In this document: piece after piece, positions 14,092 to 23,879 of the stretch | Position numbering within the stretch: the stretch's first letter is position 1 | Layout of the letters: the number at the start of each line of letters is the position of its first letter | Assembly: GCA_944376205.1 (NCBI GenBank) | Contig: CALWBV010000012.1 | Location: 1-42,586 of the forward strand | DNA: 42,586 bases | DNA from: an uncultured Christensenellaceae bacterium | GTDB lineage: Bacteria > Bacillota > Clostridia > Christensenellales > UBA3700 | Reading direction: 5' to 3' | Notes under the pieces: generated by a model | What the model saw: only the letters and a program-made list of their open reading frames with translations | Database searches by the model: none | What the model was told of the DNA's origin: nothing | Position numbers and translations under genes: made by a program

Positions 14092-15183
14092 TCAATACTT
14101 ACTCTCCTGTACTTTTACGATAACGGGTTCGCCGCCTTCGGGGGCGTAGACGTCCTCGACGTTGGGAGCCATAACTCTTATAGCGGCTTCTTCGCTGGCG
14201 ATATAAACTTTGTCGTCCTTTTCGGCTACGACCATAGAACGAAGTTTGAGTCTGTCGTTGAGAGCCATAAGTCCGCCGTCAAAACCGAGAACGATTGAGA
14301 AAGGACCCGTGACGAGAAGGCCGGAATATACAGTTCGAAGATAAGTGAGCTTTTGTTTCTCTTCGGGAGACTTTTTGGCTATGGTGGACCAGAAGGGCGC
14401 TGCGATAACCGATGCGAGTTCGTCGAGCGTAAGTCCCTGTTTTCTCAAGAGGTAGTCGGCGATATAAGTGATTACTTCAGTATCGGTCTGGAGCGTGCAT
14501 TTATATCCGTACATTTCGATAAATCTTCTGTTGGCGTCGTACGATGAGATTTCGCCGTTGTGGACAATGGTATAGTCGAGAAGAGCGAAAGGATGAGCGC
14601 CGCCCCACCAGCCGGGGGTATTGGTAGGGTAACGTCCGTGCGCTGTCCAGGAATAACCCTCGTATTCGTCGAGACGGTAAAATTTACCTACGTCTTCGGG
14701 GAAGCCCACTGCTTTGAATACGCCCATGTTTTTGCCGCTTGATACGACGTATGCACCTTTGATATGGATATTTATGTGCATGACCGTACGTGCGACGAAT
14801 TCTCTCTCGTCTAGCTGTGCGTCAGCTACCGCCGATCTCAAGGGCGCAAGAAAATATCTGTAAATAATAGGTTCGTCCACGATAGCCGGGATTTTGCGTA
14901 CGGGGATAGGTTGAGCCTTGACTATCTCATAACTTTCTTTGAGATACTGTTCGCACTCTTTTTGAACGATTTTATTGTTGAAGAAAAAATGGAAAGCGTA
15001 AAAATCCTTGTATTCGGGATAAATTCCGTAACCTGCGAAACCGCCGCCGAGTCCGTTGCTTCTCTCGTGCATAGGCACCATGCTGTCGACGATACTTTTG
15101 CCGCTCATTTTTTTGCCCTCTTTGGAAATAACTGCGGCTATGGCGCAGCCCGAGGGTATTCTGATCTGACCTTCTAGTTGCAT
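14092..15183 (-). CDS. glutamate synthase glutaminase (class II amidotransferase) subunit
   Basis: 363 residues. It releases ammonia from glutamine for the FMN subunit, whose gene starts one base downstream. The Ntn nucleophile is most likely Cys13, after a 12-residue propeptide (MQLEGQIRIPSG) that must be cleaved. GRYPTNTPGWWGGAHPFALL and YTIVHNGEISSYDANRRFIE are the glutamine-binding motifs, and LQTDTEVITYIADYLL follows as in GltB N-terminal domains. It is the first gene of the operon behind the attenuator-like leader at 15225-15281. Confidence 0.9.
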   Translation of the reverse strand: MQLEGQIRIPSGCAIAAVISKEGKKMSGKSIVDSMVPMHERSNGLGGGFAGYGIYPEYKDFYAFHFFFNNKIVQKECEQYLKESYEIVKAQPIPVRKIPAIVDEPIIYRYFLAPLRSAVADAQLDEREFVARTVMHINIHIKGAYVVSSGKNMGVFKAVGFPEDVGKFYRLDEYEGYSWTAHGRYPTNTPGWWGGAHPFALLDYTIVHNGEISSYDANRRFIEMYGYKCTLQTDTEVITYIADYLLRKQGLTLDELASVIAAPFWSTIAKKSPEEKQKLTYLRTVYSGLLVTGPFSIVLGFDGGLMALNDRLKLRSMVVAEKDDKVYIASEEAAIRVMAPNVEDVYAPEGGEPVIVKVQESKY

Positions 15184-15224
15184 AAACTTAATTCCTTACT
15201 CCGTTATTCTCTGTTTCTCAAATG

Positions 15225-15281
15225 AAAAAGGCGCCCATTCAAAAGGACACAAAATCCTCATGAATGAACGCCTTTGCTCAT
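15225..15281 (-). promoter_or_regulatory. gltB leader: hexaloop hairpin overlapping a terminator
   Basis: Reading the minus strand, ATGAGC-AAAGGC-GTTCAT (15281-15264) can form a six-pair stem with a hexaloop having A1 and G4. Its 3' part overlaps the 5' arm of a longer hairpin (AAAGGCG-tt-CATTCA pairing with TGAATG-gg-CGCCTTT, ending TTTTT at 15225). The two folds exclude each other, as in ANTAR antiterminators. The T run is short and a second hexaloop is not evident. Confidence 0.55.
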
Positions 15282-15288
15282 TACATGC

Positions 15289-15317
15289 ATTCTATCATAC
15301 GACAAAACGGCTGTCAA
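15289..15317 (-). promoter_or_regulatory. gltB operon promoter
   Basis: TTGACA (15317-15312), 17 bases, TAGAAT (15294-15289) on the minus strand. The start point near 15282 lies right at the hexaloop hairpin. Confidence 0.8.
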
Positions 15318-15483
15318 CAAACCGAAAGAAAAATTTGAATTTTTTTTGTCGGAAAATTTTTTCGCACGGGTTCTCGAATGGATCTGAAGAATAATAAAAT
15401 AGTTATTAAGAAATGCGTGTGCGAGGCGGAAAATTCCGTGCCGAAACACACTGAAAAACTTGGAAAAATTTTGCAAAAAACCG

Positions 15484-15512
15484 TTGACAAGGCGGTACAA
15501 TGCGAGTATAAT
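15484..15512 (+). promoter_or_regulatory. glnN promoter, perfect consensus
   Basis: TTGACA (15484-15489), 17 bases, TATAAT (15507-15512). It is divergent from the gltB promoter, with about 170 AT-rich bases between the two that include several short inverted repeats. Confidence 0.88.
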
Positions 15513-15522
15513 CCAAAGCATA

Positions 15523-15571
15523 AAAGGCAAAGGTGTCTTTGAGAATCGACTCAAAGGCGCCTTATTTTTTT
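15523..15571 (+). promoter_or_regulatory. glnN leader: hexaloop hairpin overlapping an intrinsic terminator
   Basis: AAAGGC-AAAGGT-GTCTTT (15523-15540) forms a stem with a hexaloop of A1 and G4. It competes with a strong terminator: 15530-15543 pairs along 14 positions (two G-U) with 15550-15563, followed by ATTTTTTT. The terminator ends 25 bases before the glnN ATG and just after the start point, so transcription must read through it. The terminator loop is AATCGA, also six bases but with G at position 5. The layout fits attenuation relieved by the ANTAR protein. Confidence 0.7.
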
Positions 15572-15596
15572 ACCCAAAAAACAGGAGAGTACAGCT

Positions 15597-17699
15597 ATGG
15601 AACAACAAAAAGTAACAGACGTTTTCGGCAGTATGGTCTTCGATGACAGAGTGATGAGATCGACTTTGTCAGAGGACATTTACAGGTCTTTGAAAAAGAC
15701 TATCGAGCAGGGCGCTCAACTTGATTTGTCGGTTGCCAACGCCGTTGCCGACGCTATGAAGGAGTGGGCGGTTTCGAAGGGTGCTACGCACTATACGCAC
15801 TGGTTTCAGCCTCTGACGGGTATCACCGCAGAAAAGCACGACAGCTTTATTACTCCTTCTCCCGACGGCAGAATCATCATGGAATTTTCGGGTAAAGAAC
15901 TCATCAAAGGCGAACCCGATGCGTCATCTTTTCCTTCGGGCGGATTGAGAGCTACTTTCGAGGCACGAGGATATACCGCCTGGGACCCTACTTCCTATGC
16001 GTTTATCAAAGGCAAGACGCTGTGTATTCCCACGGCATTCTGTTCGTACGGAGGAGAAGCGCTTGACAAGAAGACGCCTTTGTTGCGTTCGATGGAAGCG
16101 CTCAACAAACAGGCAATGCGAATCTTGCGACTTTTCGGTAATACTACCGTCAAGTGTGTGCGCACTTCCGTAGGTCCCGAACAGGAATACTTTCTTATTC
16201 CCAAGGAGATGTATGACAAGCGCAAGGATCTTATATACACGGGACGTACGCTTTTCGGCGCAAAGCCTCCCAAGGGACAGGAACTCGACGACCATTATTT
16301 CGGCGTAATCAAACCCAGAGTAGAAGCGTATATGGCGGATCTCAACGAGGAATTGTGGAAACTCGGCATACTTGCAAAGACGGAGCATAACGAAGTTGCG
16401 CCCGCACAGCACGAACTTGCGCCTATTTACAAGACTACCAACATTGCGACCGACCACAACCAACTCACGATGGAGATAATGCAAAAGGTTGCGGCACGTC
16501 ACAATCTTGTGTGTCTGCTTCACGAAAAGCCTTTTGCCGGAGTCAACGGCAGCGGTAAGCACAACAACTGGTCCATAGCTACCGACAAGGGAGTCAACCT
16601 TCTTACTCCCGGAGATACACCCGAGGACAATGCGCAGTTTTTGCTTTTCCTGTGCGCCGTACTAAAAGCAGTCGACGACTATCAGGATTTGTTGAGAATA
16701 GCTGTTGCTACGGCAGGGAACGATCACAGACTCGGTGCAAACGAAGCTCCTCCCGCAGTCGTATCGGTATTTCTCGGAGACGAACTCACGGCAATACTCG
16801 ACGCTATCGAAAACGATAAGCCTTACAGCGGCAGAAAGAAGTCGGTATTGAAACTCGGCGTAGACGTCTTGCCTTACTTCCAGAAGGACACCACGGACAG
16901 AAACCGTACATCTCCGTTTGCGTTTACGGGCAATAAATTCGAATTCAGAATGCTCGGTTCGTCCAACAGTATAGCTTGTGCAAACATTATGCTCAACAGC
17001 GCTGTAGCCGAATCGCTCAAACAGTATGCCGACAGACTCGAGGGAGCAGAGGACTTTAACACGGCGCTTCACGCCATGATAAAGAAAACTATCAAAGATC
17101 ACAAGAGAATCATTTTCAACGGCAACGGCTATGACGAATCGTGGATCAAAGAAGCTACGGAAAAGAGAGGTCTTCTCAACTATCGTACTACCCCCGACTG
17201 TATGCCTCATCTTCTCGACAAAAAGAATGTGGATATGCTTACGGCTCACGGAGTATATTACGAGAGCGAGCTTAAATCGAGATGCGAGATAATGCTTGAC
17301 AACTACTGCAAGGCGGTAATCATCGAAGCTAATACGATGACCGATATGGCGCTTAAACAGATAATTCCCGCAATAGAAGAATATACCACCGCGCTTGCCG
17401 AATCGGCAGCCAAGAAAAAAGCCGTTGCAGAGGCAATTTCATGTTGCTACGAACAGAAGACGGTGACCAAACTTTCCGTACTTATCGATCAGATAGCTTA
17501 CAGGACAGAAGAACTTACGGCGGCAGTCGCTTCGCTGGCAGAAACTGGCGATATCGTAGAAAAGTCTTATGCAATCAGGGACAAGGTACTTCCCAAGATG
17601 AGCCAGCTCAGAGCGCTTGCCGACGAGGCAGAGAGCATGACGGCAGAGAAGTATTGGCCATTCCCCACATACGGCGATCTGCTTTTCGGCGTAAGATAA
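15597..17699 (+). CDS. glnN: glutamine synthetase type III
   Basis: 700 residues, the normal length of the GSIII dodecamer. It makes glutamine from glutamate and ammonia. The N-terminal [15 protein letters not shown] and [21 protein letters not shown] are GSIII signatures. [49 protein letters not shown] and [20 protein letters not shown] form the active site, and the long alpha-helical C-terminal part is typical. An ACAGGAGAG site precedes the ATG. Having both type I and type III enzymes, with only this one behind a strong terminator, suggests different nitrogen conditions for each. Confidence 0.95.
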   Translation: MEQQKVTDVFGSMVFDDRVMRSTLSEDIYRSLKKTIEQGAQLDLSVANAVADAMKEWAVSKGATHYTHWFQPLTGITAEKHDSFITPSPDGRIIMEFSGKELIKGEPDASSFPSGGLRATFEARGYTAWDPTSYAFIKGKTLCIPTAFCSYGGEALDKKTPLLRSMEALNKQAMRILRLFGNTTVKCVRTSVGPEQEYFLIPKEMYDKRKDLIYTGRTLFGAKPPKGQELDDHYFGVIKPRVEAYMADLNEELWKLGILAKTEHNEVAPAQHELAPIYKTTNIATDHNQLTMEIMQKVAARHNLVCLLHEKPFAGVNGSGKHNNWSIATDKGVNLLTPGDTPEDNAQFLLFLCAVLKAVDDYQDLLRIAVATAGNDHRLGANEAPPAVVSVFLGDELTAILDAIENDKPYSGRKKSVLKLGVDVLPYFQKDTTDRNRTSPFAFTGNKFEFRMLGSSNSIACANIMLNSAVAESLKQYADRLEGAEDFNTALHAMIKKTIKDHKRIIFNGNGYDESWIKEATEKRGLLNYRTTPDCMPHLLDKKNVDMLTAHGVYYESELKSRCEIMLDNYCKAVIIEANTMTDMALKQIIPAIEEYTTALAESAAKKKAVAEAISCCYEQKTVTKLSVLIDQIAYRTEELTAAVASLAETGDIVEKSYAIRDKVLPKMSQLRALADEAESMTAEKYWPFPTYGDLLFGVR

Positions 17700-18022
17700 C
17701 AAACTGTAAATAATACGCTTATTCGGGAATCGGCAAAATAAGTCGTATTAAGTTATCGCAAAAATAAAATCTGGTGCGCTTTGTGCGTATATAAAAAATT
17801 CGGGACGGATTAAAATCTTCCCGACGCCCGTCAAGGGCAAAACAACTATGCCTAACGGCAAGACGATCCAGTCTTTGCTCCGTTTATTTCTCTCTCTGGA
17901 AAGGCGGCTGAACAAGCCGCCCGAAAGAGAAGACAAAATTCAAACGGTGTGGCGATAATTCAAGAAGGCAGTCGGAAGACCTTGGTTTCCGACAAATAAA
18001 TAAAGAGAGAGAGTAAAAAATT
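17700..18022 (+). promoter_or_regulatory. structured intergenic region before asnB
   Basis: No gene is seen. The sequence can form several hairpins: CGGGA/TCCCG near 17802-17826, overlapping an alternative GACGG/CCGTC pairing; GCCC/GGGC; GGCGGCT-gaaca-AGCCGCC in the middle; and GTCGGAA/TTCCGAC close to the gene. None ends in a T run. No T-box (TGGNACCGCG) or known riboswitch core is recognised. It may be an untranslated leader or a processed spacer between glnN and asnB. Confidence 0.4.
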
Positions 18023-19600
18023 ATGTGTTCGATCATGGGTTACTGCGCAGAAGGCGCAGACGAAGAACTTTTCAAACAATGTTTTGACCGCACCATATCG
18101 AGAGGTCCCGACGATACTAAAATCGTCGATACGGGAAAGGGACTTCTCGGTTTTCACAGACTTGCGATTATGGGACTTTCTCCCGAGGGTATGCAACCCT
18201 TTGAACTTCACGGAAATTACTGCGTTTGCAACGGCGAGATTTACGGATTCGAAAAAATAAAAGAGAAACTTGCCGCCGAATATACATTCAAAAGCGGAAG
18301 CGACTGCGAAATCCTTTTGCCTATGTACGAAAAGTACGGCACGGATATGTTCGATATGCTTGACGCAGAATTTGCATGCATAATTTACGATTCCAAAAAA
18401 GGTTCGTATATTGCTGCGAGAGATCCTATCGGTATAAGACCGTTGTTTTACGGTTACGACGACAAGGGGGCGATAGTTTTTGCAAGCGAAGCAATCAACC
18501 TTGTCGGTCTTGTCGGGGAAATAATGCCTTTTCCTCCCGCACATTTTTATTGCGACGGACAATTTATTAGGTACGCAAATGTTGCCAAACCCGACAAAAA
18601 GTGCTATGATAGTATAGAAAAAATTTGCGACAACATCAGAGAGAAACTTACAAGGGGAATAGAAAAACGTCTCGTTGCGGATGCAAAGGTAGGTTTTCTT
18701 TTGAGCGGCGGATTGGATTCGTCTTTGGTATGTTCGGTAGCCGCAAAGGCGTCGGATAAGCCGATAAGGACTTTTTCGATAGGTATGAGCGGAGATGCTA
18801 TTGACCTCAAGTACGCAAAAGAAGTCGCAGACTACATAGGCAGCGAACATACCGAAGTAATAATCGACAAGGACGACGTTATCTCCAACCTCGAAAAGGT
18901 AATAAAGATACTCGGTACTTTCGATATTACCACGATAAGAGCTAGTATGGGAATGTATCTCGTGTGCAAAGCCATACACGAAACTACTGATATAAGAGTA
19001 TTGCTCACGGGCGAGATATCCGACGAGCTTTTCGGTTACAAGTACACGGATTTTGCGCCTTCCGCAGAGGCTTTTCAGGAGGAAGCGGAAAAGAGGGTAA
19101 GCGAATTGTATATGTACGACGTGTTGAGAGCGGACAGATGTATATCCGTCAACTCTCTCGAAGCGAGAGTTCCTTTCGGCGATCTCGATTTCGTAAGATA
19201 CGTGATGTCGGTGGATCCTGCCAAGAAGCTCAACACCTACAACAAAGGCAAGTATCTTTTGCGCAAGGCGTTCGAGGGCGATTATCTTCCTCACGATATA
19301 CTTTACAGAGAAAAAGCGGCTTTTTCGGACGCAGTCGGTCATTCTATGGTAGACTATCTCAAGGAATACGCCGAGAGTATGTACACAGACGAGGAATACG
19401 AGGAAAAGCGCAAGAAATACACGCACGCAATGCCTTTTACAAAAGAATCACTTTTGTACAGAGAACTGTTTGAAAAATATTACCCCGATCAGGGACGCAT
19501 GATAGCCGATTTCTGGATGCCCAACAAATCCTGGAAGGGTTGCGACGTCAACGACCCGTCTGCAAGAGTTTTGTCCAACTACGGCGACAGCGGCAAATAG
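18023..19600 (+). CDS. asnB: asparagine synthase, glutamine-hydrolysing
   Basis: 525 residues. It converts aspartate, glutamine and ATP to asparagine. Met1 is followed by the nucleophile Cys2 (MCSIMGY), then SRGPDD, LGFHRLAIMG and CNGEIYGF of the class II glutaminase domain to about residue 200. The synthetase domain has the ATP-pyrophosphatase loop FLLSGGLDSSLV, LTGEISDELFGYKY and SLEARVPFGDLDFVRY. Length and order match bacterial AsnB. It lies within the run of glutamine-using enzymes, all on the plus strand. Confidence 0.95.
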   Translation: MCSIMGYCAEGADEELFKQCFDRTISRGPDDTKIVDTGKGLLGFHRLAIMGLSPEGMQPFELHGNYCVCNGEIYGFEKIKEKLAAEYTFKSGSDCEILLPMYEKYGTDMFDMLDAEFACIIYDSKKGSYIAARDPIGIRPLFYGYDDKGAIVFASEAINLVGLVGEIMPFPPAHFYCDGQFIRYANVAKPDKKCYDSIEKICDNIREKLTRGIEKRLVADAKVGFLLSGGLDSSLVCSVAAKASDKPIRTFSIGMSGDAIDLKYAKEVADYIGSEHTEVIIDKDDVISNLEKVIKILGTFDITTIRASMGMYLVCKAIHETTDIRVLLTGEISDELFGYKYTDFAPSAEAFQEEAEKRVSELYMYDVLRADRCISVNSLEARVPFGDLDFVRYVMSVDPAKKLNTYNKGKYLLRKAFEGDYLPHDILYREKAAFSDAVGHSMVDYLKEYAESMYTDEEYEEKRKKYTHAMPFTKESLLYRELFEKYYPDQGRMIADFWMPNKSWKGCDVNDPSARVLSNYGDSGK

Positions 19601-19683
19601 GATTTTGGGGATATCGAGCGATTGCGGGATGCTACTTACCAACGTAAACAAGGCGAAAGCCTGAATATTAAAAGAGGATAAAT

Positions 19684-21213
19684 ATGGAGAAAGTACTGGT
19701 ACTTGATTTCGGCGGACAATACAATCAGCTTATTGCCCGCAGAGTAAGAGAACAAAACGTCTATGCGGAGATCAAACCTTACAACAAGATCACGCCCGCA
19801 CAGATAAAAGCCGAGGGTTACAAGGGTATTATTTTTACCGGCGGTCCCAACAGCGTTTATGATGAAAAGTCACCCCGTTGCAGCAAAGAGGTGCTGGAAC
19901 TGGGTATTCCCGTATTGGGAATTTGCTACGGCGCGCAGCTCATCGCTTATCTCGAAGGCGGCGAGGTATGCAAAGCCGAAAATATCAGCGAATACGGCAG
20001 AGTACGTCTCGAAGTTAAGGAAGACACACTTTTCGAAGGTGTGCCTTCTTTCAGTGAATGCTGGATGAGCCATACCGATTATATCAAGGTATTACCCGAG
20101 GGATTTAAGGTTACGGCTACTACGGAGCATTGTCCCTGCGCCGCTATGAGCAACGGCAAGGACATCTATGCGGTGCAATTTCACCCCGAGGTAACTCACA
20201 CGGTTTACGGTAAAAGCATTTTGCATAATTTTCTCTTTTGCATATGCGAGTGCAAAGGAGATTGGCAAATGGCAGACTTCGCTAAAGAGGCGATAGAGAA
20301 TTATAAAAAACAGCTTGCTGGAAAGAAGGTCTTGTGCGCATTGAGCGGCGGCGTGGATTCTTCTGTGGCGGCTGTTTTGTTATATAAAGCGATAGGCGAC
20401 AATCTGACTTGCGTATTCGTTGACCACGGTCTTTTGAGAAAGGACGAGGGCGACATGGTCGAGAAGATTTTCAAAGAGCGTTTCAATATGAAAATCATCA
20501 GAGTCAATGCCGAAGATTTGTTCCTTGCCAAGTTCAAAGGCGTTACGGAGCCCGAGAAAAAACGTAAGATCATAGGCGAAGAGTTTATAAGAGTATTCGA
20601 GAAAGAAGCCAAGAAGATAGGCAAAGTCAACTACCTCGTACAGGGTACAATCTATCCCGACGTAATCGAGAGCGGTGCGGGAGACGCTTCAACAATCAAG
20701 AGTCACCACAATGTGGGCGGACTTCCCAGCGTAATAGATTTCGACGAGATCATCGAGCCTTTGAGAATGCTTTTCAAGGACGAGGTAAGAGCCGTCGGAA
20801 CCGAATTGGGTATCCCTGCCGATCTCGTATGGCGTCAGCCATTCCCCGGTCCAGGACTTGCCATAAGAGTCATAGGCGAGATAACCAAGGAAAAACTCGA
20901 TATTCTGCGTGAAGCGGACGCTATTTTCAGAGATGAAATCAAAAGAGCGGGTCTCGAGAAGATTACCAACCAATACTTTGCCGTGCTTACGGACAGCAGA
21001 AGCGTGGGAGTAATGGGCGACGCAAGAACTTACGGATACACCGTAGCTTTGAGAGCCGTAACTACCGACGATTTTATGACGGCAGATTGGACGAAACTTC
21101 CTTACGAAGTGCTTGACAGAGCAAGCAGCCGCATAACAAACGAAGTGAGAAGCATAGGAAGAGTCGTCTATGACATAACTTCCAAGCCGCCCGCAACCGT
21201 AGAGTGGGAATAA
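19684..21213 (+). CDS. guaA: GMP synthase, glutamine-hydrolysing
   Basis: 509 residues. It aminates XMP to GMP. The class I amidotransferase domain shows [10 protein letters not shown], nucleophile in GICYGAQ (Ala where Met is common) and FHPEVTHT. The ATP-pyrophosphatase domain has [12 protein letters not shown], and the C-terminal dimerisation domain ends in [13 protein letters not shown]. An AGAGGA site precedes the ATG. A GNRA-looped hairpin AGGC-GAAA-GCCT lies just upstream (about 19652-19663). It is probably read from the same unit as asnB. Confidence 0.96.
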   Translation: MEKVLVLDFGGQYNQLIARRVREQNVYAEIKPYNKITPAQIKAEGYKGIIFTGGPNSVYDEKSPRCSKEVLELGIPVLGICYGAQLIAYLEGGEVCKAENISEYGRVRLEVKEDTLFEGVPSFSECWMSHTDYIKVLPEGFKVTATTEHCPCAAMSNGKDIYAVQFHPEVTHTVYGKSILHNFLFCICECKGDWQMADFAKEAIENYKKQLAGKKVLCALSGGVDSSVAAVLLYKAIGDNLTCVFVDHGLLRKDEGDMVEKIFKERFNMKIIRVNAEDLFLAKFKGVTEPEKKRKIIGEEFIRVFEKEAKKIGKVNYLVQGTIYPDVIESGAGDASTIKSHHNVGGLPSVIDFDEIIEPLRMLFKDEVRAVGTELGIPADLVWRQPFPGPGLAIRVIGEITKEKLDILREADAIFRDEIKRAGLEKITNQYFAVLTDSRSVGVMGDARTYGYTVALRAVTTDDFMTADWTKLPYEVLDRASSRITNEVRSIGRVVYDITSKPPATVEWE

Positions 21214-21296
21214 TCAATCCTTTATTCTATACGAATCAAGCATAAAAAAATCGGGAAAGTTAAGAGTATAAGAGAGAGTAAAACGGAGGATAGAAT

Positions 21297-22727
21297 ATGC
21301 AAGGTGAAGTCAATGAGGAGTGCGGCGTATTCGGTATTTTCGCACCCGCACCGGGCAATGTTGCAAAATACGTATATTACGGCTTGTATGCGCTTCAGCA
21401 CAGAGGACAGGAGAGTTGCGGCATAGTCGTCAACGATGACGGAATTTTCTGTTCGCACAAGGATCTGGGACTCGTCAACGAAGTCTTTACAAAGGACGTC
21501 ATGGCACGTCTGCCGCAGGGTAAGATAGCTGTCGGACACGTGCGTTACGGCACGACGGGAGCAACAAACCGCAACAACTGTCAGCCTATAGAAGTAAATC
21601 ACCGCAAGGGCAGAATTGCGATCGCTCACAACGGAAATCTTTCCAATGCCTACAATCTCCGAGAAGAACTCGAGATGACGGGAGCGATTTTCCATACGAC
21701 CTGCGATACGGAGATAATAGCTTATCTCATCACAAAAGAGAGACTTACCGCACCTTCTACCGAACAGGCTTTGAGCGCTGTTTTCGACAAGATAGAGGGA
21801 GCTTATTCGCTTGTGCTTATGACGCCCACGAAACTTATAGCGGCCAGAGACCCTCACGGTTTCAGACCTCTTTGTTACGGCATAACGCCTTCCAATGCCT
21901 ACATCGTAGCATCGGAGAGCTGTGCGCTCAAAGCAGTCGGAGCAAAGTATATAAGAGATATCGACGCAGGAGAAATCGTAGTATTCGACGACGAAGGAGT
22001 ACACTCCAACCGTACTCACTGCAATAAAAACGATAAACTTTCGAGATGTATTTTCGAGTACATTTATTTTGCCCGTCCCGATTCCGTAATCGACGGAGTG
22101 TCCGTGCACAAGTCGAGAGAAAAGGCGGGGCAGCTTCTCGCAAAGGCGCATCCTGTCGACGCCGACGTCGTAATAGGCGTACCCGATTCGGGACTTGACG
22201 CCGCACTTGGATATTCCAAAGAGTCGGGAATACCTTACGGCATAGGCTTCATCAAAAACAAGTATATCGGCAGAACTTTTATCACGCCGGGACAGGATGA
22301 CAGAGCAAATCTCGTCAATATCAAACTCAATCCTATCGCAGATACCGTCGAGGGCAAGAGAGTCGTGCTTATCGACGATTCGATAGTGAGAGGCACGACG
22401 AGCAGAAGAATAGTTACGCAGCTTCGTATGGCGGGCGCAAAGGAAATACACATGCGCATATCCGCACCTCCTTTTCTCTATCCTTGTTATTACGGCACGG
22501 ATATAGATTCGAGAGAGAATCTTATTGCTGTCAATCATTCCGTCGAGGAAATTTGCAAGATGATAGGCGCCGACAGTCTGGGTTATCTGCCATTTGAGGA
22601 TTTGAGCCAACTCATAGATTCTTCAGACTTTTGCGCCGCATGCTTCTGCGGAGACTATCCCACAAAAGTTTACGAGGGAAAAAAGGACAGATTCGAAAGG
22701 AAACTTTCTGAAAAAGAAAACGATTGA
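21297..22727 (+). CDS. purF: amidophosphoribosyltransferase
   Basis: 476 residues. This is the first committed step of purine synthesis, giving 5-phosphoribosylamine from PRPP and glutamine. The eight-residue propeptide MQGEVNEE precedes nucleophile Cys9 (CGVFGIF), as in the Bacillus-type enzyme. GHVRYGTTG, AHNGNLSNAYNLR and RDPHGFRPL belong to the glutaminase, and VVLIDDSIVRGTTSRRIV is the PRPP loop. CPGQDD-like and CACFCG-type cysteines near the end (FCAACFCGDYP) fit the iron-sulfur cluster of this branch. A GGAGG site precedes the ATG. Confidence 0.95.
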   Translation: MQGEVNEECGVFGIFAPAPGNVAKYVYYGLYALQHRGQESCGIVVNDDGIFCSHKDLGLVNEVFTKDVMARLPQGKIAVGHVRYGTTGATNRNNCQPIEVNHRKGRIAIAHNGNLSNAYNLREELEMTGAIFHTTCDTEIIAYLITKERLTAPSTEQALSAVFDKIEGAYSLVLMTPTKLIAARDPHGFRPLCYGITPSNAYIVASESCALKAVGAKYIRDIDAGEIVVFDDEGVHSNRTHCNKNDKLSRCIFEYIYFARPDSVIDGVSVHKSREKAGQLLAKAHPVDADVVIGVPDSGLDAALGYSKESGIPYGIGFIKNKYIGRTFITPGQDDRANLVNIKLNPIADTVEGKRVVLIDDSIVRGTTSRRIVTQLRMAGAKEIHMRISAPPFLYPCYYGTDIDSRENLIAVNHSVEEICKMIGADSLGYLPFEDLSQLIDSSDFCAACFCGDYPTKVYEGKKDRFERKLSEKEND

Positions 22728-22730
22728 GAA

Positions 22731-22760
22731 TTGACAAAGGCATATATTTACGACTATAAT
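22731..22760 (+). promoter_or_regulatory. carAB promoter
   Basis: TTGACA (22731-22736), 18 bases, TATAAT (22755-22760), starting just after the purF stop. The leader is about 20 nt with a GAGGAA site and no terminator. Confidence 0.8.
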
Positions 22761-22784
22761 CATTAGAAAAAACAGAGAGGAAAT

Positions 22785-23879
22785 ATGAAAGAATTCGACG
22801 CAAAGATAGTTTTTGAAGACGGCACCGAATACTACGGATACGCCTTCGGAGCAAGAGAGGAGAAAGTCACCGAATTGGTTTTCAATACCTCTATGGCAGG
22901 ATACCAGGAGATACTGTCTGACCCTTCTTATACGTATCAGACGGTAGTTATGACCTATCCTCTCATAGGCAACTACGGTATGACTTCGTGGGACTATGAG
23001 ACAAAGACCCCCACGATAGGCGGACTCGTGGTGAGAGAATACAACGATTTTCCTTCCAACTGGGGCAGCGTGAATACGCTTGGCGAAGTTATGGAAAAAT
23101 ACAACGTTACGGGCATATCCGGCATAGATACCAGAAAACTTACCAGAAGAATCAGAGATTTCGGAAGCTGCAAAATCCTTATGACTAGCGCATCGACGCC
23201 CAAGGAAAAGGCGCTTGAAAAACTCAAGAATACCGATGTACCCAGAGACGGCGTACCCAAAGTAAGTTGCACGAAAGCGTGGGTATCTAAAGCGGAAAAC
23301 CCTCAATATAAAGTCGTAGCGGTAGATTGCGGCATTAAGCACAACATCATCCGTTCTCTCAACAAGAGAGGCTGCGACGTAACGATCGTACCTTGGGACA
23401 CTACGGCAAAACAGATAGCCGACATGAAGCCCGACGGAGTGTTTTTCTCCAACGGCCCCGGCGACCCCGAGGACGTGCTTCCCGTAATCAAACTCATCAA
23501 GGAGCTCAAGGGCAAATATCCTATATTCGGCATTTGTCTCGGTCATCAGCTTATATCGCTTGCATACGGCGCAAAGACATACAAACTCAAGTTCGGTCAC
23601 AGAGGAGGCAATCACCCCGTCAAGGACTTGAGAACGGGCAAGATAGAAGTTACGGCGCAAAACCACTCTTATGCAGTTGACGCAAAGAGCGTGGAAAGCA
23701 CCGACCTTACGGTCACGCATATGAACATTCTCGACAATACCGTTGAGGGCGTGGAATGCGTCAAGGACAATATTTTCAGCGTGCAATATCACCCCGAAAG
23801 TTGCCCCGGACCGCAGGACAGTGCATACCTGTTCGATAAGTTTATAGCCAACATGAAGGAGGGTAAGAAAAATGCCTAA
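22785..23879 (+). CDS. carA: carbamoyl phosphate synthase small (glutaminase) subunit
   Basis: 364 residues. It supplies ammonia from glutamine to CarB for arginine and pyrimidine synthesis. The N-terminal CPSase domain has [17 protein letters not shown] and the [15 protein letters not shown] segment [16 protein letters not shown]. The class I amidotransferase has [12 protein letters not shown], nucleophile in GICLGHQ, and the histidine/glutamate pair in [10 protein letters not shown]. The end overlaps carB by eight bases, indicating coupled translation. Confidence 0.96.
   Translation: MKEFDAKIVFEDGTEYYGYAFGAREEKVTELVFNTSMAGYQEILSDPSYTYQTVVMTYPLIGNYGMTSWDYETKTPTIGGLVVREYNDFPSNWGSVNTLGEVMEKYNVTGISGIDTRKLTRRIRDFGSCKILMTSASTPKEKALEKLKNTDVPRDGVPKVSCTKAWVSKAENPQYKVVAVDCGIKHNIIRSLNKRGCDVTIVPWDTTAKQIADMKPDGVFFSNGPGDPEDVLPVIKLIKELKGKYPIFGICLGHQLISLAYGAKTYKLKFGHRGGNHPVKDLRTGKIEVTAQNHSYAVDAKSVESTDLTVTHMNILDNTVEGVECVKDNIFSVQYHPESCPGPQDSAYLFDKFIANMKEGKKNA

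Noticed and set aside
17700..18022. T-box or glutamine riboswitch before asnB
   Set aside because: No TGGNACCGCG antiterminator box and no match to the glutamine riboswitch cores as I know them.
17960..19426. Long open frame of nearly 490 codons on the strand opposite asnB
   Set aside because: It mirrors asnB codon by codon, has a Cys/Arg/Tyr-rich composition with no family motif, and no ribosome binding site. The same holds for long antisense frames opposite purF, carA and carB.
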